Under the pieces are notes generated by a model. That model was not told the DNA's origin. It did no database searches and saw only the letters and a program-made list of their open reading frames with translations. Shown here in pieces: positions 51,601-59,700 of a stretch of DNA of 64,000 bases. The first letter of the stretch is position 1; every line of letters starts with the position of its first letter. The stretch is from Robinsoniella peoriensis (lineage in GTDB: Bacteria; Bacillota; Clostridia; Lachnospirales; Lachnospiraceae), in assembly GCF_000797495.1 (NCBI RefSeq), contig NZ_JTGN01000013.1, positions 141,636-205,635 on the forward strand, in the 5' to 3' direction. A program made the position numbers and the translations under genes.

Positions 51601-53196
51601 AGATTAGCAACGAAAAGGGGCGTTAAAGAGGTTCCGGTAGAATTTACACTGGCGGAAGAAAAGACATTTAACACTTTAGTAATCAAAGAAGGGCTTGGAC
51701 CTATTACAGGTGAAACTCTGACTGCCCAGATCAAAGGTTATGAGATACAGGTATTTAAGAATGGCAAATATGAAGACCTGCTGTCAGCCTTGGACCAGTC
51801 GGTGGGAATTGTTGGGGAAAAATTAACCATAGACCTGGGACAGGATGTGACAACATCTAAGATCAGGGTCATATTCAAGGTAAACCCGGAGGCAGGCATC
51901 AATATAAAAGAAGCGGAGCTATACAGGCTTCTGAAGCCGCAGCCATATGTGAATGAAACTGCAAGGGATGCGGTGAATTATCTGGGAATTCCGGAAAGGC
52001 TTGAATTAACGGACACACATCTGCCAATAAGCGAAATGCCAGGCGCCTACAGTTCCCGTATTATCGCCTCAGGCAATTCAGACATCATAGCGCTGGATGG
52101 AACGGTTGTCAGGGAAGATACAGATCAGACGGTTACGATATTAATGGAAGTAACAAAGAGAAAAGGAACCAACACGATTCTGGAAAAAGCTGTAATGCCA
52201 TATACGGTGGTCGTTGCAGGCCTTCAGACGCCAGCAGTTATTTACCGGGTGACATTCCATGCAAATGGAGGAACAGCCGTAAATCCGGCAAGTATAGAGA
52301 CAGAGTCCGGAAAAGCCATAGGAAGCCTGCCGTCCACCACAAGGGAAGGATATGAATTCCAGGGCTGGTTTACCGCCCAAACCGGAGGTACAAAGGTAAC
52401 AGAAGCAACGGTGGTAACCAGCGATATGACGCTGTATGCCCAGTGGAAAAAAATGATGCAGCCGCAGCCAAAGCCAGAGGTATCATTTACAGAGACGGAA
52501 TATTCCTTATACGCCACACAGACAATAAAGACCTCTGTAAATGCCAATGCAGCGGCAGGTGCTGTAACAGGATATAAGTCAAGCAATACAAAGGTGGCAG
52601 TTGTTACTTCGGCAGGAGTCATTAAAGGAATCCGAAAAGGCTCGGCAACTATTACCGTATCCACGTCAGGAAAAGGGACGGCTACAGTGAATGTAACGGT
52701 AAAAACGCCAAAAATCTCCCTTACTGCAAAAAAGGCTAAGCTTCAGGCAGGAAAATCAACAAAAGCCATAACCATTAAGAGCAAAATAAAAACGGATAAA
52801 GTTGTAAAATTCACGTCCAGCAAAAAGAAAATAGCCAGTGTCAATCACAAAGGAAAAATAAAAGGCATAAAAGCCGGAAAGACAAGAATTACCGTTTTCA
52901 TGAAGAGCGGAGCGAGGGCAAGCTGCGTATTAACAGTTCAAAAAGCTCCGGTAAAAACAACCAAAATCAAGGTGCCGAAAAAGGTTACTTTAAAAGTAAA
53001 AGAGAAGCAAAAGATAGAAGTGGTTAGGAAACCGGTCACAGCTGCCGATAAAATTGATTACCGTTCGTCAAACAGTAAGATAGCGAAGGTTGATAAAAAA
53101 GGCATTATAACCGCAAAGAAAGCCGGAAGCTGTCATATAACCGTGACGTGCAATAAAATTACAAAAAGAATAAGGGTAATTGTGGAACGGAAATAA
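45607..53196 (+). CDS. Giant secreted protein: beta-helix region plus GH20 domain with many binding modules
   Basis: A 2,529-residue protein. Signal peptide (1-30); a CBM6/35-like module (55-190); a right-handed beta-helix region (195-680) with repeated N-x-I-x turns; a second carbohydrate-binding module (763-895); discoidin F5/8 (905-1058); an Ig-like strand (1062-1146); a GH20 hexosaminidase with an N-terminal helper domain (1155-1305) and a barrel (1312-1650) bearing the catalytic Asp1473-Glu1474 in VGTDEY; LamG (1718-1881); a helical spacer; another discoidin-like domain; an Ig-like domain; an InlB-type repeat with EFQGWFTAQTGGT; and three Big_2-like domains at the end. It probably cuts GlcNAc/GalNAc-bearing glycans such as mucin. 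The beta-helix may be a lyase or glycosidase. Expression is under a RAT switch. Confidence 0.85.
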   Translation: MGKRLKLWKRILSIFLAVTLSLSSFIISAGAEGTSYKEIPENTADEARAGNPNGKERTLIVEAENAQLNEPGDFSDDTDSASHGGKHIRTQKAGAFVTLTFTGTGIRFYAKKGSGAGVLRVDIDGELHGKADEYVSGSPEFQSKTYEALNLSEKNAEHTIVLTAADENPNGINGSPWFNFDYFEVIQCEEEEAGDTIVSPGDTDYYLDSEAAQNGDGSQESPFNTLFEINRREFAPGDHIFIKRGSVFRGLLYPKGSGSADKPILLDAYGEGEKPLIDGDGRYGGQQEYGAEGPFGEAAAAVYLHNSQYWEISDLRVTNWDEDAANRERSGIRVEASGGGIFRHIYIKDCEIFNVRGYRGQDSIWDVDPVGGGTTFFGSRTTHRTGGINFCSYTGRENNASDKTNPGKISDSEPTIFDDVLIEGNNIENCDANGITTTNVKGEMDNRDYRHKNVVIRGNCITNVQRAGIVPLYTDGALVEHNKVDTFQQTTEGYGCGIWCDRANDMVFQYNEVCNGQNTMDGMAFNLDDMTENGVIQYNYIHNNVGGGTMLHVRTNSYNRNNTIRYNLSVNDTHNYAPHQAIVVCVGEDAKTKIESARVYNNTFFNTRTVRPVYKGDEIAFENNIFYLVNKGMKNKTDAYDVGSKTIFNHNLFAGVHPQDEPSGNENISAAMPGLAGVLVEKGGDQYLPKGIEEAMAAAMLAHASQALNAGTVMEDGVKEDLYGNPVTAGEAPNIGVYNGVSVEKTEYEDFSDITEVSEEPSEFDDFTIEYVEGEDERVSKHAAFKTNPGGAHGGFHISSDEDGASAEYTFTGKAISVYTKSGGAAGVANIYLDGQKAATDDQYEGKETFGRMAFTRTFAESGTHTIKIERSGMKNPSSSGTNLNLDYFKVFKESQPVVPEKELIKMDASGFTAEAESVEEDEGPASCAIDGNSNTYWHSNWSGTAAMQPDFEEGLRNGFTIDLGGNYNIQKLEYLPRQNQNNGTITKYRLFYSKTEDGEFLPIPRGIGYWEGDSTLKSITFEKVNARRIQIRAYDAVSDSSGKNLITAAEFYVYRWKEDGGPVTPPDRSFHVPPAWNQGDTHITLPKVADGWEIELFGSDRKEVVGLDNSVTRPLEDVTVNLIYKLTNRATGEVLETNVNAQITIPATPMEDFVSGSNEKPGVIPALREWKGASGEIKLTNTSRIVVDSESFRQDDAAHVNENLSKTDNFYTQVNMFKEDLKAQTGLDLPIVTDQEPGTADIYFTAQGAPVSLGAEGYMIEFGGQNGDDDSVIVRAPQKTGILYGGITILQILKQNTALSLPRGIGRDYPAYEKRGYMLDAARIYLPLEYLEDTLKQMAWYKMNTFSVHLNDCENWGNLELGQERYSAFRLESNVPGLTAEDGSYTKDEFREFQYDAVDLGINVIPEFDTPGHSLAFTRVWPELAREDNAKYLDVTNPQVLEKVKALFDEYILPQDGKEEVFIGPEVNVGTDEYKTNGLPESDRARYKEAFRGYIDQLLQHVKNRGKEPAFWGCLRENAGTTPVTTDALMYAWYWDYSEALKALEAGYRVLTMDEMETYIVPGGGWYVNQYGRGEHLYNTWLPNDNRAWDISFSGDRAPAPKGHPRVVGGQFAVWNDWIGNGISTGDISFRIQYNIPAIAQKSWSVDESNASMNYTEFKRLGEIIGDAPGSDFLYRNNRFTKDKILDLGEEDDISKQTDMQLDPVNVGSDAQGKDGTGIRFNGKDSYIESDVDSTGFDWTVGMWINPDEGNAADAVLMEGKTGTLKLKQGKTGKIGYSVGNYDHYFHYRLPEGRWTHIALTGDAYGVKLYANGIFIDELKDKPWPNLNFDSNFAKPSGQPNFIPTYFETLMLPTSVLGSKTNAFKGVADDFRIYNRVLEADEILEMTNMKGDASRALAAKVNEANELLDSGRLSEDPEAKTAMLNAVKAAANVLANPAFTEEQIKSAAQALQAEVEKAPADPADINLMADAYAATSVECHTGFGPEKMVDGDDALESRLATKRGVKEVPVEFTLAEEKTFNTLVIKEGLGPITGETLTAQIKGYEIQVFKNGKYEDLLSALDQSVGIVGEKLTIDLGQDVTTSKIRVIFKVNPEAGINIKEAELYRLLKPQPYVNETARDAVNYLGIPERLELTDTHLPISEMPGAYSSRIIASGNSDIIALDGTVVREDTDQTVTILMEVTKRKGTNTILEKAVMPYTVVVAGLQTPAVIYRVTFHANGGTAVNPASIETESGKAIGSLPSTTREGYEFQGWFTAQTGGTKVTEATVVTSDMTLYAQWKKMMQPQPKPEVSFTETEYSLYATQTIKTSVNANAAAGAVTGYKSSNTKVAVVTSAGVIKGIRKGSATITVSTSGKGTATVNVTVKTPKISLTAKKAKLQAGKSTKAITIKSKIKTDKVVKFTSSKKKIASVNHKGKIKGIKAGKTRITVFMKSGARASCVLTVQKAPVKTTKIKVPKKVTLKVKEKQKIEVVRKPVTAADKIDYRSSNSKIAKVDKKGIITAKKAGSCHITVTCNKITKRIRVIVERK

Positions 53197-53207
53197 CCGG
53201 CAGCATT

Positions 53208-53993
53208 TTATTTTAGCCGGTAATCCTTCGGACTTGTCCCATACTTTTCTTTAAAGACCCGGTTAAAGGTACGCTGGCTTTCAAATCCGGCATCCATCCA
53301 TATCCTGGTAAGTGTGTCGTTGGTAGAACGGGTCAGATACTGAGCGTAATCCAGCCGAATATTATTTAAATATTCGTGAAAGCCCATCTTAAGCTTTTTG
53401 GAAAAAATATGGGACAAATAATATTTACTTACGTTCAGTTCCCGTGCCAGCGTATCCAGAGACATTGGTTCTTGAAAATGCAGGGAAATATACTGAACCA
53501 GACGATAAGTCAGATCCGTATTATCAGGCCGGGCATTCTTTTCCAAAGTAAATAAAGGCAGTACATGGGCCAGGATGACCTGAATCCAGGCCCCCAGCAG
53601 AAATCCGGAGGCGTCTTCTTTTGAAGATGCCTCTAATCTGTCTAAGGCATATAAGATATCCCCGTGGACCTGATGAGATTTTAGATATGGATTCAGAGGA
53701 TGGCTTCTTTTTAACTGGTTTAGAAATGGACCGAACATATTCTCATCAAAAATAAAGAGAATAACATCGCAGCTTTTTGGCGCCTCGGTTCGGTATGCAT
53801 GTACGGTTTCCGGGAAGACAACCGCTAGTTCCCCTTTTGCCATTTCCAGAGTATGATCCTGAATGGTAACCTGTATTCTGCCTTTTTTTACATAAATAAT
53901 TTCTACTGCATCGTGGAGATGAGCCGGGAAATTAAGATTCTGAATATTATTAATATGTGGCTTCTCAAACTTCTTCTCGTAAAATGGATTCAT
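53208..53993 (-). CDS. AraC-family transcriptional regulator with cupin sensor
   Basis: A 261-residue regulator with an N-terminal cupin (about residues 18-95; HLHDAVEIIYVKKG, VFPETVHAYR) and a C-terminal double HTH (160-260) ending in RTFNRVFKEKYGTSPKDYR. The ATG at 53993 follows GAGAGGTGAAAT. It stops 11 bp past the end of the giant GH20 gene (convergent) and is divergent from the ThuA-like gene, whose promoter carries two 30-bp direct repeats that suit AraC binding. Confidence 0.92.
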   Translation of the reverse strand: MNPFYEKKFEKPHINNIQNLNFPAHLHDAVEIIYVKKGRIQVTIQDHTLEMAKGELAVVFPETVHAYRTEAPKSCDVILFIFDENMFGPFLNQLKRSHPLNPYLKSHQVHGDILYALDRLEASSKEDASGFLLGAWIQVILAHVLPLFTLEKNARPDNTDLTYRLVQYISLHFQEPMSLDTLARELNVSKYYLSHIFSKKLKMGFHEYLNNIRLDYAQYLTRSTNDTLTRIWMDAGFESQRTFNRVFKEKYGTSPKDYRLK

Positions 53994-54082
53994 ATTTCAC
54001 CTCTCTCACTTCAGGCATTTATTACAACAACCATTAGCAATTTTTGGCTACAAAATAATGTGATATGACAATCATTATAAAT

Positions 54083-54143
54083 GGATTACTGCTATAATGC
54101 AATTAAATTAAAAAGGATTACCGCATAATTCAATTAAATTAAA
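54083..54143 (+). promoter_or_regulatory. Promoter with paired direct repeats before the ThuA-like gene
   Basis: GGATTACTGCTATAATGCAA (54083 onward) and GGATTACCGC-ATAATTCAA (54115 onward), each followed by TTAAATTAAA, are direct repeats about 32 bp apart. The first contains the -10 TATAAT (54093-54098), with no good -35. This is typical of AraC-activated promoters; the divergent AraC gene is the likely binder. Confidence 0.6.
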
Positions 54144-54170
54144 TGGTGAAAAAAAGAGAGGAGATTTAAG

Positions 54171-54902
54171 ATGGAAACAAATAAAAAAGTACTTATTTTT
54201 CAAGGCGGCTGGGACGGACACGAGCCGGATAAGGTAGCACGGAGGTTCTCTGATCTATTAGAAAAACATGGGTATACATGTACTATTTCAGATACCCAGG
54301 AGGTTTTAGGAGATCTGGATATGCTGATGGGGCTGGACTTGATTGTTCCTTGCTGGACCATGGGTGAGATCAAACCGGAATACCGCCAGAATATCGTGAA
54401 AGCAGTAGGTGCCGGAGTAGGGCTTGCCGGATGCCACGGCGGTATGTGCGATTCCTTTCGAAATGATGTGGAATGGCAATTTATGACTGGCGGACAGTGG
54501 GTCAGCCATCCGGGGGGAGACGGTGTGGATTATGAAGTCAACATCAAGTTTGGGTCAAGCCCTATTGTAGAAGGAGTATCGGATTTTCATGTCTGCAGTG
54601 AGCAGTATTATCTCCATGTAGATCCGGCGGTAGAGGTGCTCGCAACAACACGTTTTCCGGTTGTGGATTATTACCACAGTGCTAATAAATGTGTGGATAT
54701 GCCGGTAGTCTGGACAAAATTCTGGGGGAATGGAAGAGTATTTTATAATTCCCTGGGGCACCACGATGATGTATTTGAAAAATTCCCCACCGCTCAGATA
54801 ATCATGGAGCGGGGGCTTCTATGGGCAGCAGAGGGCAGGCAGTATGCCCTGGATCACGGACTTACAACAGAGCGGTTTGAAAGCACCGCAAAAATGTATT
54901 AG
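54171..54902 (+). CDS. ThuA-like family protein
   Basis: A 243-residue protein of the ThuA (trehalose-utilisation) superfamily, a glutamine-amidotransferase-like fold. It has VLIFQGGWDGHEP at the start, AGVGLAGCHGGMCDSF (with an H and C near the nucleophile position), the sequence FMTGGQWVSHPGG, and a late FWGNGRVFYNSLGHHDDVF motif, which is the family hallmark. ThuA proteins act in disaccharide breakdown through 3-keto sugars, often beside Gfo/Idh oxidoreductases. One follows here after 11 bp, and an AraC regulator is divergent, so this is a two-gene sugar-oxidation operon. Confidence 0.9.
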   Translation: METNKKVLIFQGGWDGHEPDKVARRFSDLLEKHGYTCTISDTQEVLGDLDMLMGLDLIVPCWTMGEIKPEYRQNIVKAVGAGVGLAGCHGGMCDSFRNDVEWQFMTGGQWVSHPGGDGVDYEVNIKFGSSPIVEGVSDFHVCSEQYYLHVDPAVEVLATTRFPVVDYYHSANKCVDMPVVWTKFWGNGRVFYNSLGHHDDVFEKFPTAQIIMERGLLWAAEGRQYALDHGLTTERFESTAKMY

Positions 54903-54913
54903 GAGGGACCGTT

Positions 54914-55972
54914 ATGGAAAAAGTAAAAATCGGAATATTGGGACTGGGTGCCATCAGCGGCATTTATTTAAAAAATCTTAGCAGTGTGTTTCGGAATGTG
55001 GAAATTCTGGGGATCTATGATCTGATTGAAGAAAAGGCAGAAAAAGTACAGGAAGAGTACCAAATTTCAAAAGTATATAAAAATATGGAAGAAATGCTGG
55101 ATGACCCCGAAATCGAAATTGTGCTTAATTTAACCAGACCGCTGGAGCATTACCATGTTACAAAATCAGCTCTTCTGGCTGGGAAACATGTATATAGTGA
55201 AAAACCGCTGGCAACTACTTTTGAGGAAGGTAAGGAGTTAGTTGCTCTGGCAAAACAACAAAACTTACTGCTTGGAGGTGCACCGGATACATTTCTGGGG
55301 GCGGGAATACAGACCTGTAAAAAAATAATAGATTCGGGATTTATCGGCAAGCCCATAGGAGCTGCGGCGTTTATGATCTGTCATGGGCATGAGAGCTGGC
55401 ATCCGGCTCCGGAGTTCTACTATCAGACCGGAGGAGGACCAATGATGGATATGGGCCCCTATTACCTGACTGCCCTTGTGAATCTTATGGGCAGCGTAAA
55501 AGGACTGACCGGAATAGCGAAGAAAAACTTTGAACATCGGGTTATTACCAGTGAACCTTTATATGGAAAGACAATTGATGTAGAGGTACCCACTCATTAT
55601 AATGGTATTCTTGATTTTGAAAGTGGGGCTACGGCTACGGTTACCACCACTTTCGATGTATATTATACTCAGCAGGCAAGATTTGAAATCTACGGTACAG
55701 AAGGTACTTTAATTGTACCCGACCCGAATACCTTCGGAGGACCGGTTAAGCTTTTAAGTGGAAAAGAAAATGAATACCGGGATATGCCGTTATTATTTGA
55801 CTACAGCGAGAACAGCAGGGGACTAGGATTGTCTAATATGGCTGATGCCTTGAGAGGACTTGATGAATTCAGGGCAAATGGCGATCAGATGCTACATGTA
55901 TTAGAAATCATGACCGGATTTGAGAAAAGCAGCAATGCAGGCAGTTATTTAGAGCTGGCTACAAGGATATAA
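54914..55972 (+). CDS. Gfo/Idh/MocA family oxidoreductase (ThuB-like role)
   Basis: A 352-residue enzyme with the Rossmann start MEKVKIGILGLGAISGIYL, the motif YSEKPLATTFEEG, and GGPMMDMGPYYLTALVNLMG near residues 173-192, where D and Y take the usual H position in this branch. It lies 11 bp after the ThuA-like gene with AGGAGGG in the gap. ThuA and ThuB together make 3-keto derivatives of disaccharides in rhizobia. The role here is likely similar, but the substrate is unknown. Confidence 0.9.
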   Translation: MEKVKIGILGLGAISGIYLKNLSSVFRNVEILGIYDLIEEKAEKVQEEYQISKVYKNMEEMLDDPEIEIVLNLTRPLEHYHVTKSALLAGKHVYSEKPLATTFEEGKELVALAKQQNLLLGGAPDTFLGAGIQTCKKIIDSGFIGKPIGAAAFMICHGHESWHPAPEFYYQTGGGPMMDMGPYYLTALVNLMGSVKGLTGIAKKNFEHRVITSEPLYGKTIDVEVPTHYNGILDFESGATATVTTTFDVYYTQQARFEIYGTEGTLIVPDPNTFGGPVKLLSGKENEYRDMPLLFDYSENSRGLGLSNMADALRGLDEFRANGDQMLHVLEIMTGFEKSSNAGSYLELATRI

Positions 55973-55986
55973 TAAATTAAATGTGA

Positions 55987-56030
55987 AAACAGGGGTTATG
56001 CTATGAAAATAGACTAATCTCTGTTTTTTT
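55987..56030 (+). terminator. Terminator of the ThuA/Gfo operon
   Basis: AAACAGGGGTTA pairs (with two G-T pairs) with TAATCTCTGTTT, followed by TTTTT. The rest of the 298-bp gap to 56270 is A/T-rich and holds a TATAAT (56231-56236) ahead of the next gene, but no clear -35. Confidence 0.7.
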
Positions 56031-56270
56031 GGCATTTTGTTAAGTACACTTTGATAGCAATTATATGCGAAACAATATATGGGCTATTTAGACAAGGAAG
56101 ATGATAATAATACAAATAAAACAAATTATTGTGCAAATCATAAATAAATATAAACAAAAGAAAGAAATTTTTTAGTGAAAGTTCTTAAATTGTTCACAAA
56201 TTCTTACTATTTTGTCCACGATAGAGGTTTATAATACTATTATAGACTAAGCAGAGAGGAGGAAGACAAC

Positions 56271-56495
56271 ATGACAAGAATTCCCGTTCATTTTAACACA
56301 GCCAATGATTTATTAAAATTTGTGAATATCGTAAGCCGCTACAATTATGATGTAGAGCTTAAATCCGGTGACTGTGTTCTGGATGCCAAGTCCATTGTCA
56401 GTGCAATCGTGTTAAGCCCATCCAGTGATTTAGAGATGCTCGTTAATACAAATGATTGTCAGGATCTGGTAGAAAACGTTTCAGCATATGCATGA
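56271..56495 (+). CDS. HPr-like protein lacking the active histidine (Crh-like)
   Basis: A 74-residue protein that follows the HPr fold by pattern: a helix at FVNIVSRYNYDVELKSG, then VLDAKSIVSAIVL, which matches the regulatory-serine region KSIMG of HPr (here Ser41). At the position of HPr His15 there is no histidine (about Thr10 instead). Crh of Bacillus has the same change: no PTS transfer but serine phosphorylation and CcpA binding. It should therefore serve carbon-catabolite signalling, not sugar import. It has its own promoter region and terminator and does not belong to an operon. GAGAGGAGGAAG precedes the ATG. Confidence 0.78.
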   Translation: MTRIPVHFNTANDLLKFVNIVSRYNYDVELKSGDCVLDAKSIVSAIVLSPSSDLEMLVNTNDCQDLVENVSAYA

Positions 56496-56538
56496 AAACC
56501 TGAGAATGGAGATAAAGACAATGTATAATGGAATGATA

Positions 56539-56580
56539 TAGCCTGAAGATTGGTGAAAACGTCAATCTTCGGGCTATTTT
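56539..56580 (+). terminator. Terminator of the Crh-like gene
   Basis: TAGCCTGAAGATTG pairs with CAATCTTCGGGCTA around a 10-base loop, followed by TTTT. Confidence 0.85.
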
Positions 56581-56728
56581 AATGTCTATAGATAAATTAA
56601 AAAGCAGGCTTTTGAAAGAATTACAACTATGCTAAAAAATTACAACAAATTCCATGATATTTTTATAGATATTGGTATTTTTTTCTATTAAAATAAGAAT
56701 ATTATAAAATAATAATGGAGGCGGGAAG

Positions 56729-59700
56729 ATGAGAAAGGTATTGAAAAAGACTATGTCTGTGGTGTTGGCAGCATCACTTCTGGCTGGATCAGTAGGAGCA
56801 GTTGATGCAGCAGAAATGAAAAACAAAAGCGCAAGGCGGGGAAATGCAGATTATGTTTCCAATCAGGGAGAGCTGATTACCACTCCATTTGTACAATTAC
56901 CGGTGGGGGCGGTGCGTGCAAATGGATGGCTTGAAAACCAGCTGTTATTACAAAAAGTAAATTTAACGGGAAACATGCATCTGTTCAATGATTATAATGA
57001 AGCTACCAGTGCATGGCTTGGCGCAGAAAATGGGGAAAGCTGGGAGAGAGGTCCTTATTATATGAGAGGACTTGTTGCGCTGGCATATGTGCTGGATGAT
57101 GAGGAACTGAAGACAGAGGCTCAGATGTGGGTAGAAGCAATTCTGGCAAGCCAGAAGGAGGACGGATCTTTTGGAGCAGGCAGCAAGACTGACTGGTGGG
57201 CGAAGATGCCGGTTCTTATGGCAATGAGGGATTATTATGAAGCAACCGAAGCAGCAGGAGAAACGGATGAGCGGGTAATTCCTTTTATGGAAAGTTATTT
57301 CCGGTACCAGGCAGCAGCACTGCCGAACAATCACTTAAGCAACTGGGCGGATGCCCGGGGCGGAGATAATATTGACAGTGTTTACTGGCTGTACAACCGA
57401 CTTTATAATGATTCTGATCCGCAGTCATCTGATTGGCTGCTTGACCTGGGTAACATACTGGAAGAGCAGACAACAGACTGGACAGGTCAGTATAATGATA
57501 CGACTGTCCGCCAGCACGTGGTAAATACCAGCCAGGGCATGAAGACTCCGGCTGTATATTATCAGTATTCAAAAAATGATAGAGATAAGAATGCGCTTCA
57601 GAACGGGCTGCTGAATATGTCCATTGACCATGGGCGGGTAGACGGGCTTCCCAATTCGGATGAGGCAGCAAGGGATAACCGAAGTACCAGAGGTACAGAG
57701 AACTGTGGTATTGTGGAAGGGCTGCTTTCATCAGAGATCGCAGAGAAAGTGCTGGGAGAAGCATGGATTGGTGACCGAATTGAGAAATTGGCTTATAATG
57801 CTCTTCCGGCTGCTTATACACCGGATATGTCCGGACATGTCTACTATGTCCTGCAGAATCAGGTTATGGCAACACTGGGAAATCATGAATTTGACTGCGA
57901 CCATGGCGACAGCTCGGCATTCGGAGCACCGCTGGGATTTGACTGCTGCTATTCCAACACACATATGGGATGGCCGAAGTTTGTTCAGAATATGTGGATG
58001 GCAACTGAGAACAACGGACTTGCGCTGACCGCTTACGGACCAAATCAGATTACAGCAAAGGTGGCAGACGGAAAAACCGCTGAATTTGTTCAGCAGACCG
58101 ATTATCCGTTTAAAGAAGATGTACACCTGGATTATAAGGGTGAAACGGCAGATTTTGAACTTCAGCTTCGAATTCCCGAATGGGCAGTAGATCCGGTTGT
58201 TAAAGTAAATGGTACTGAGGCTGAAGGTGTTGTAAATGGAGAATATTATAAAGTAAACAGGGAATGGAAAAAAGGAGATACCATTGATCTGAGATTCCCA
58301 AGTGAGATTGCAACATCATCCTGGTACAACGACTCTGTTGCAGTAGAAAAAGGACCGCTACTTTACGGGCTTAAGATAGAAGAGGACTGGCGGGTAGAGG
58401 AAAGCAATGATGCCAGGGAATTAAAGGTAGATCATCAGGAACAATCTCCGCTTAGAGAAGTATATCCGGCATCCCAGTGGAATTATGGATTGGTTGTAGA
58501 AGATGGATTTGAAGTGTCATACGCAGATGAGGTGGCTCTGCAGCCATTCAGCACCCAGACAGCACCGGTTACCATCAAAGCTACCGGACAGTTAATTCCT
58601 GAGTGGACCTATGATGGCAATATTGCAGGACCTCAGCCATTTGGGGCAACACCGGCAGATGAAAGCTTACAGACCGATATAGAATTAATCCCTTACGGCA
58701 GCGGCAGACTGCGTATATCCCAGTTCCCGGCAATTGGAGAGCCATACACAGATGTTGTGAAGGTAGAGGGTGACAGCAGTAAAATTAAGCATCTGGGTAA
58801 TATCTATCAGGAGTTTAAAAATATTATTGTACCGGCTGCTCAGAATTATACTTTAACGGTAGAAGGAAGCGGACAGGGAGAGGTTATTGTAAATAATAAA
58901 GGAAAAGTGTCAGTTGATCTTACTTTGGGCTCTGCAACACTGGAGGGTCTGAAAACCTTAATTTCAGACGGTAATTTCAAATTCACCAACGGACATTTTA
59001 ATAACCTTCGGTTTACTGAAGGGCTTCAGGTAGACAGACTGGTGGTTACACCGGTAAATATGGAAATTACGGATATTAATATTGAAAGCTATAGCCGTAC
59101 AGATGATTACATTAAGATTAATACCAATTTAAATGCTCAGGAGACACCATATGAACTTCTGTATAAGACAACGGAAGAAGGGGATTTTACCAACAGTATT
59201 ATCGGATTTGAGTCCCAGACGGCGTATATTACAGGAATTGATCCCACGCTGGACTATTATGTACAGATCGTTGCAAAGGTTCATGGTGAAGATAAAGCAA
59301 GCGATGTCATTGTATTAAAGGCTGAGGAAGTCAACGGTGGCGGATTAAAACCAAATCCGGGTGCGCCCAATGCCCAGTATTCCGGATTCACAACCCTGAA
59401 CTATATGGAGGACGGGTCAGCAGGATGGGTGAAGTATGATCCGGGAAATAATATCAGGTATATACAGGATGAAAATGAAGGCAGAACGGTAGCAAAAATC
59501 GGTAAAAATGAAAGAGTTAAGATGACTTATGAGCCGGCGGACGGTTCGGCACAGAACTGGACGGATTATGTAGTTACCGGAACGGTATCTGTTGATGAGA
59601 TGTCAAAAAATAATGCAGGTATTATCTTCCGCGGAAGTAATTTTGGAAATGATCCGGATGCTTATGCAGGATACTTTGCTGGTATTGGAAGAGTTGATTA

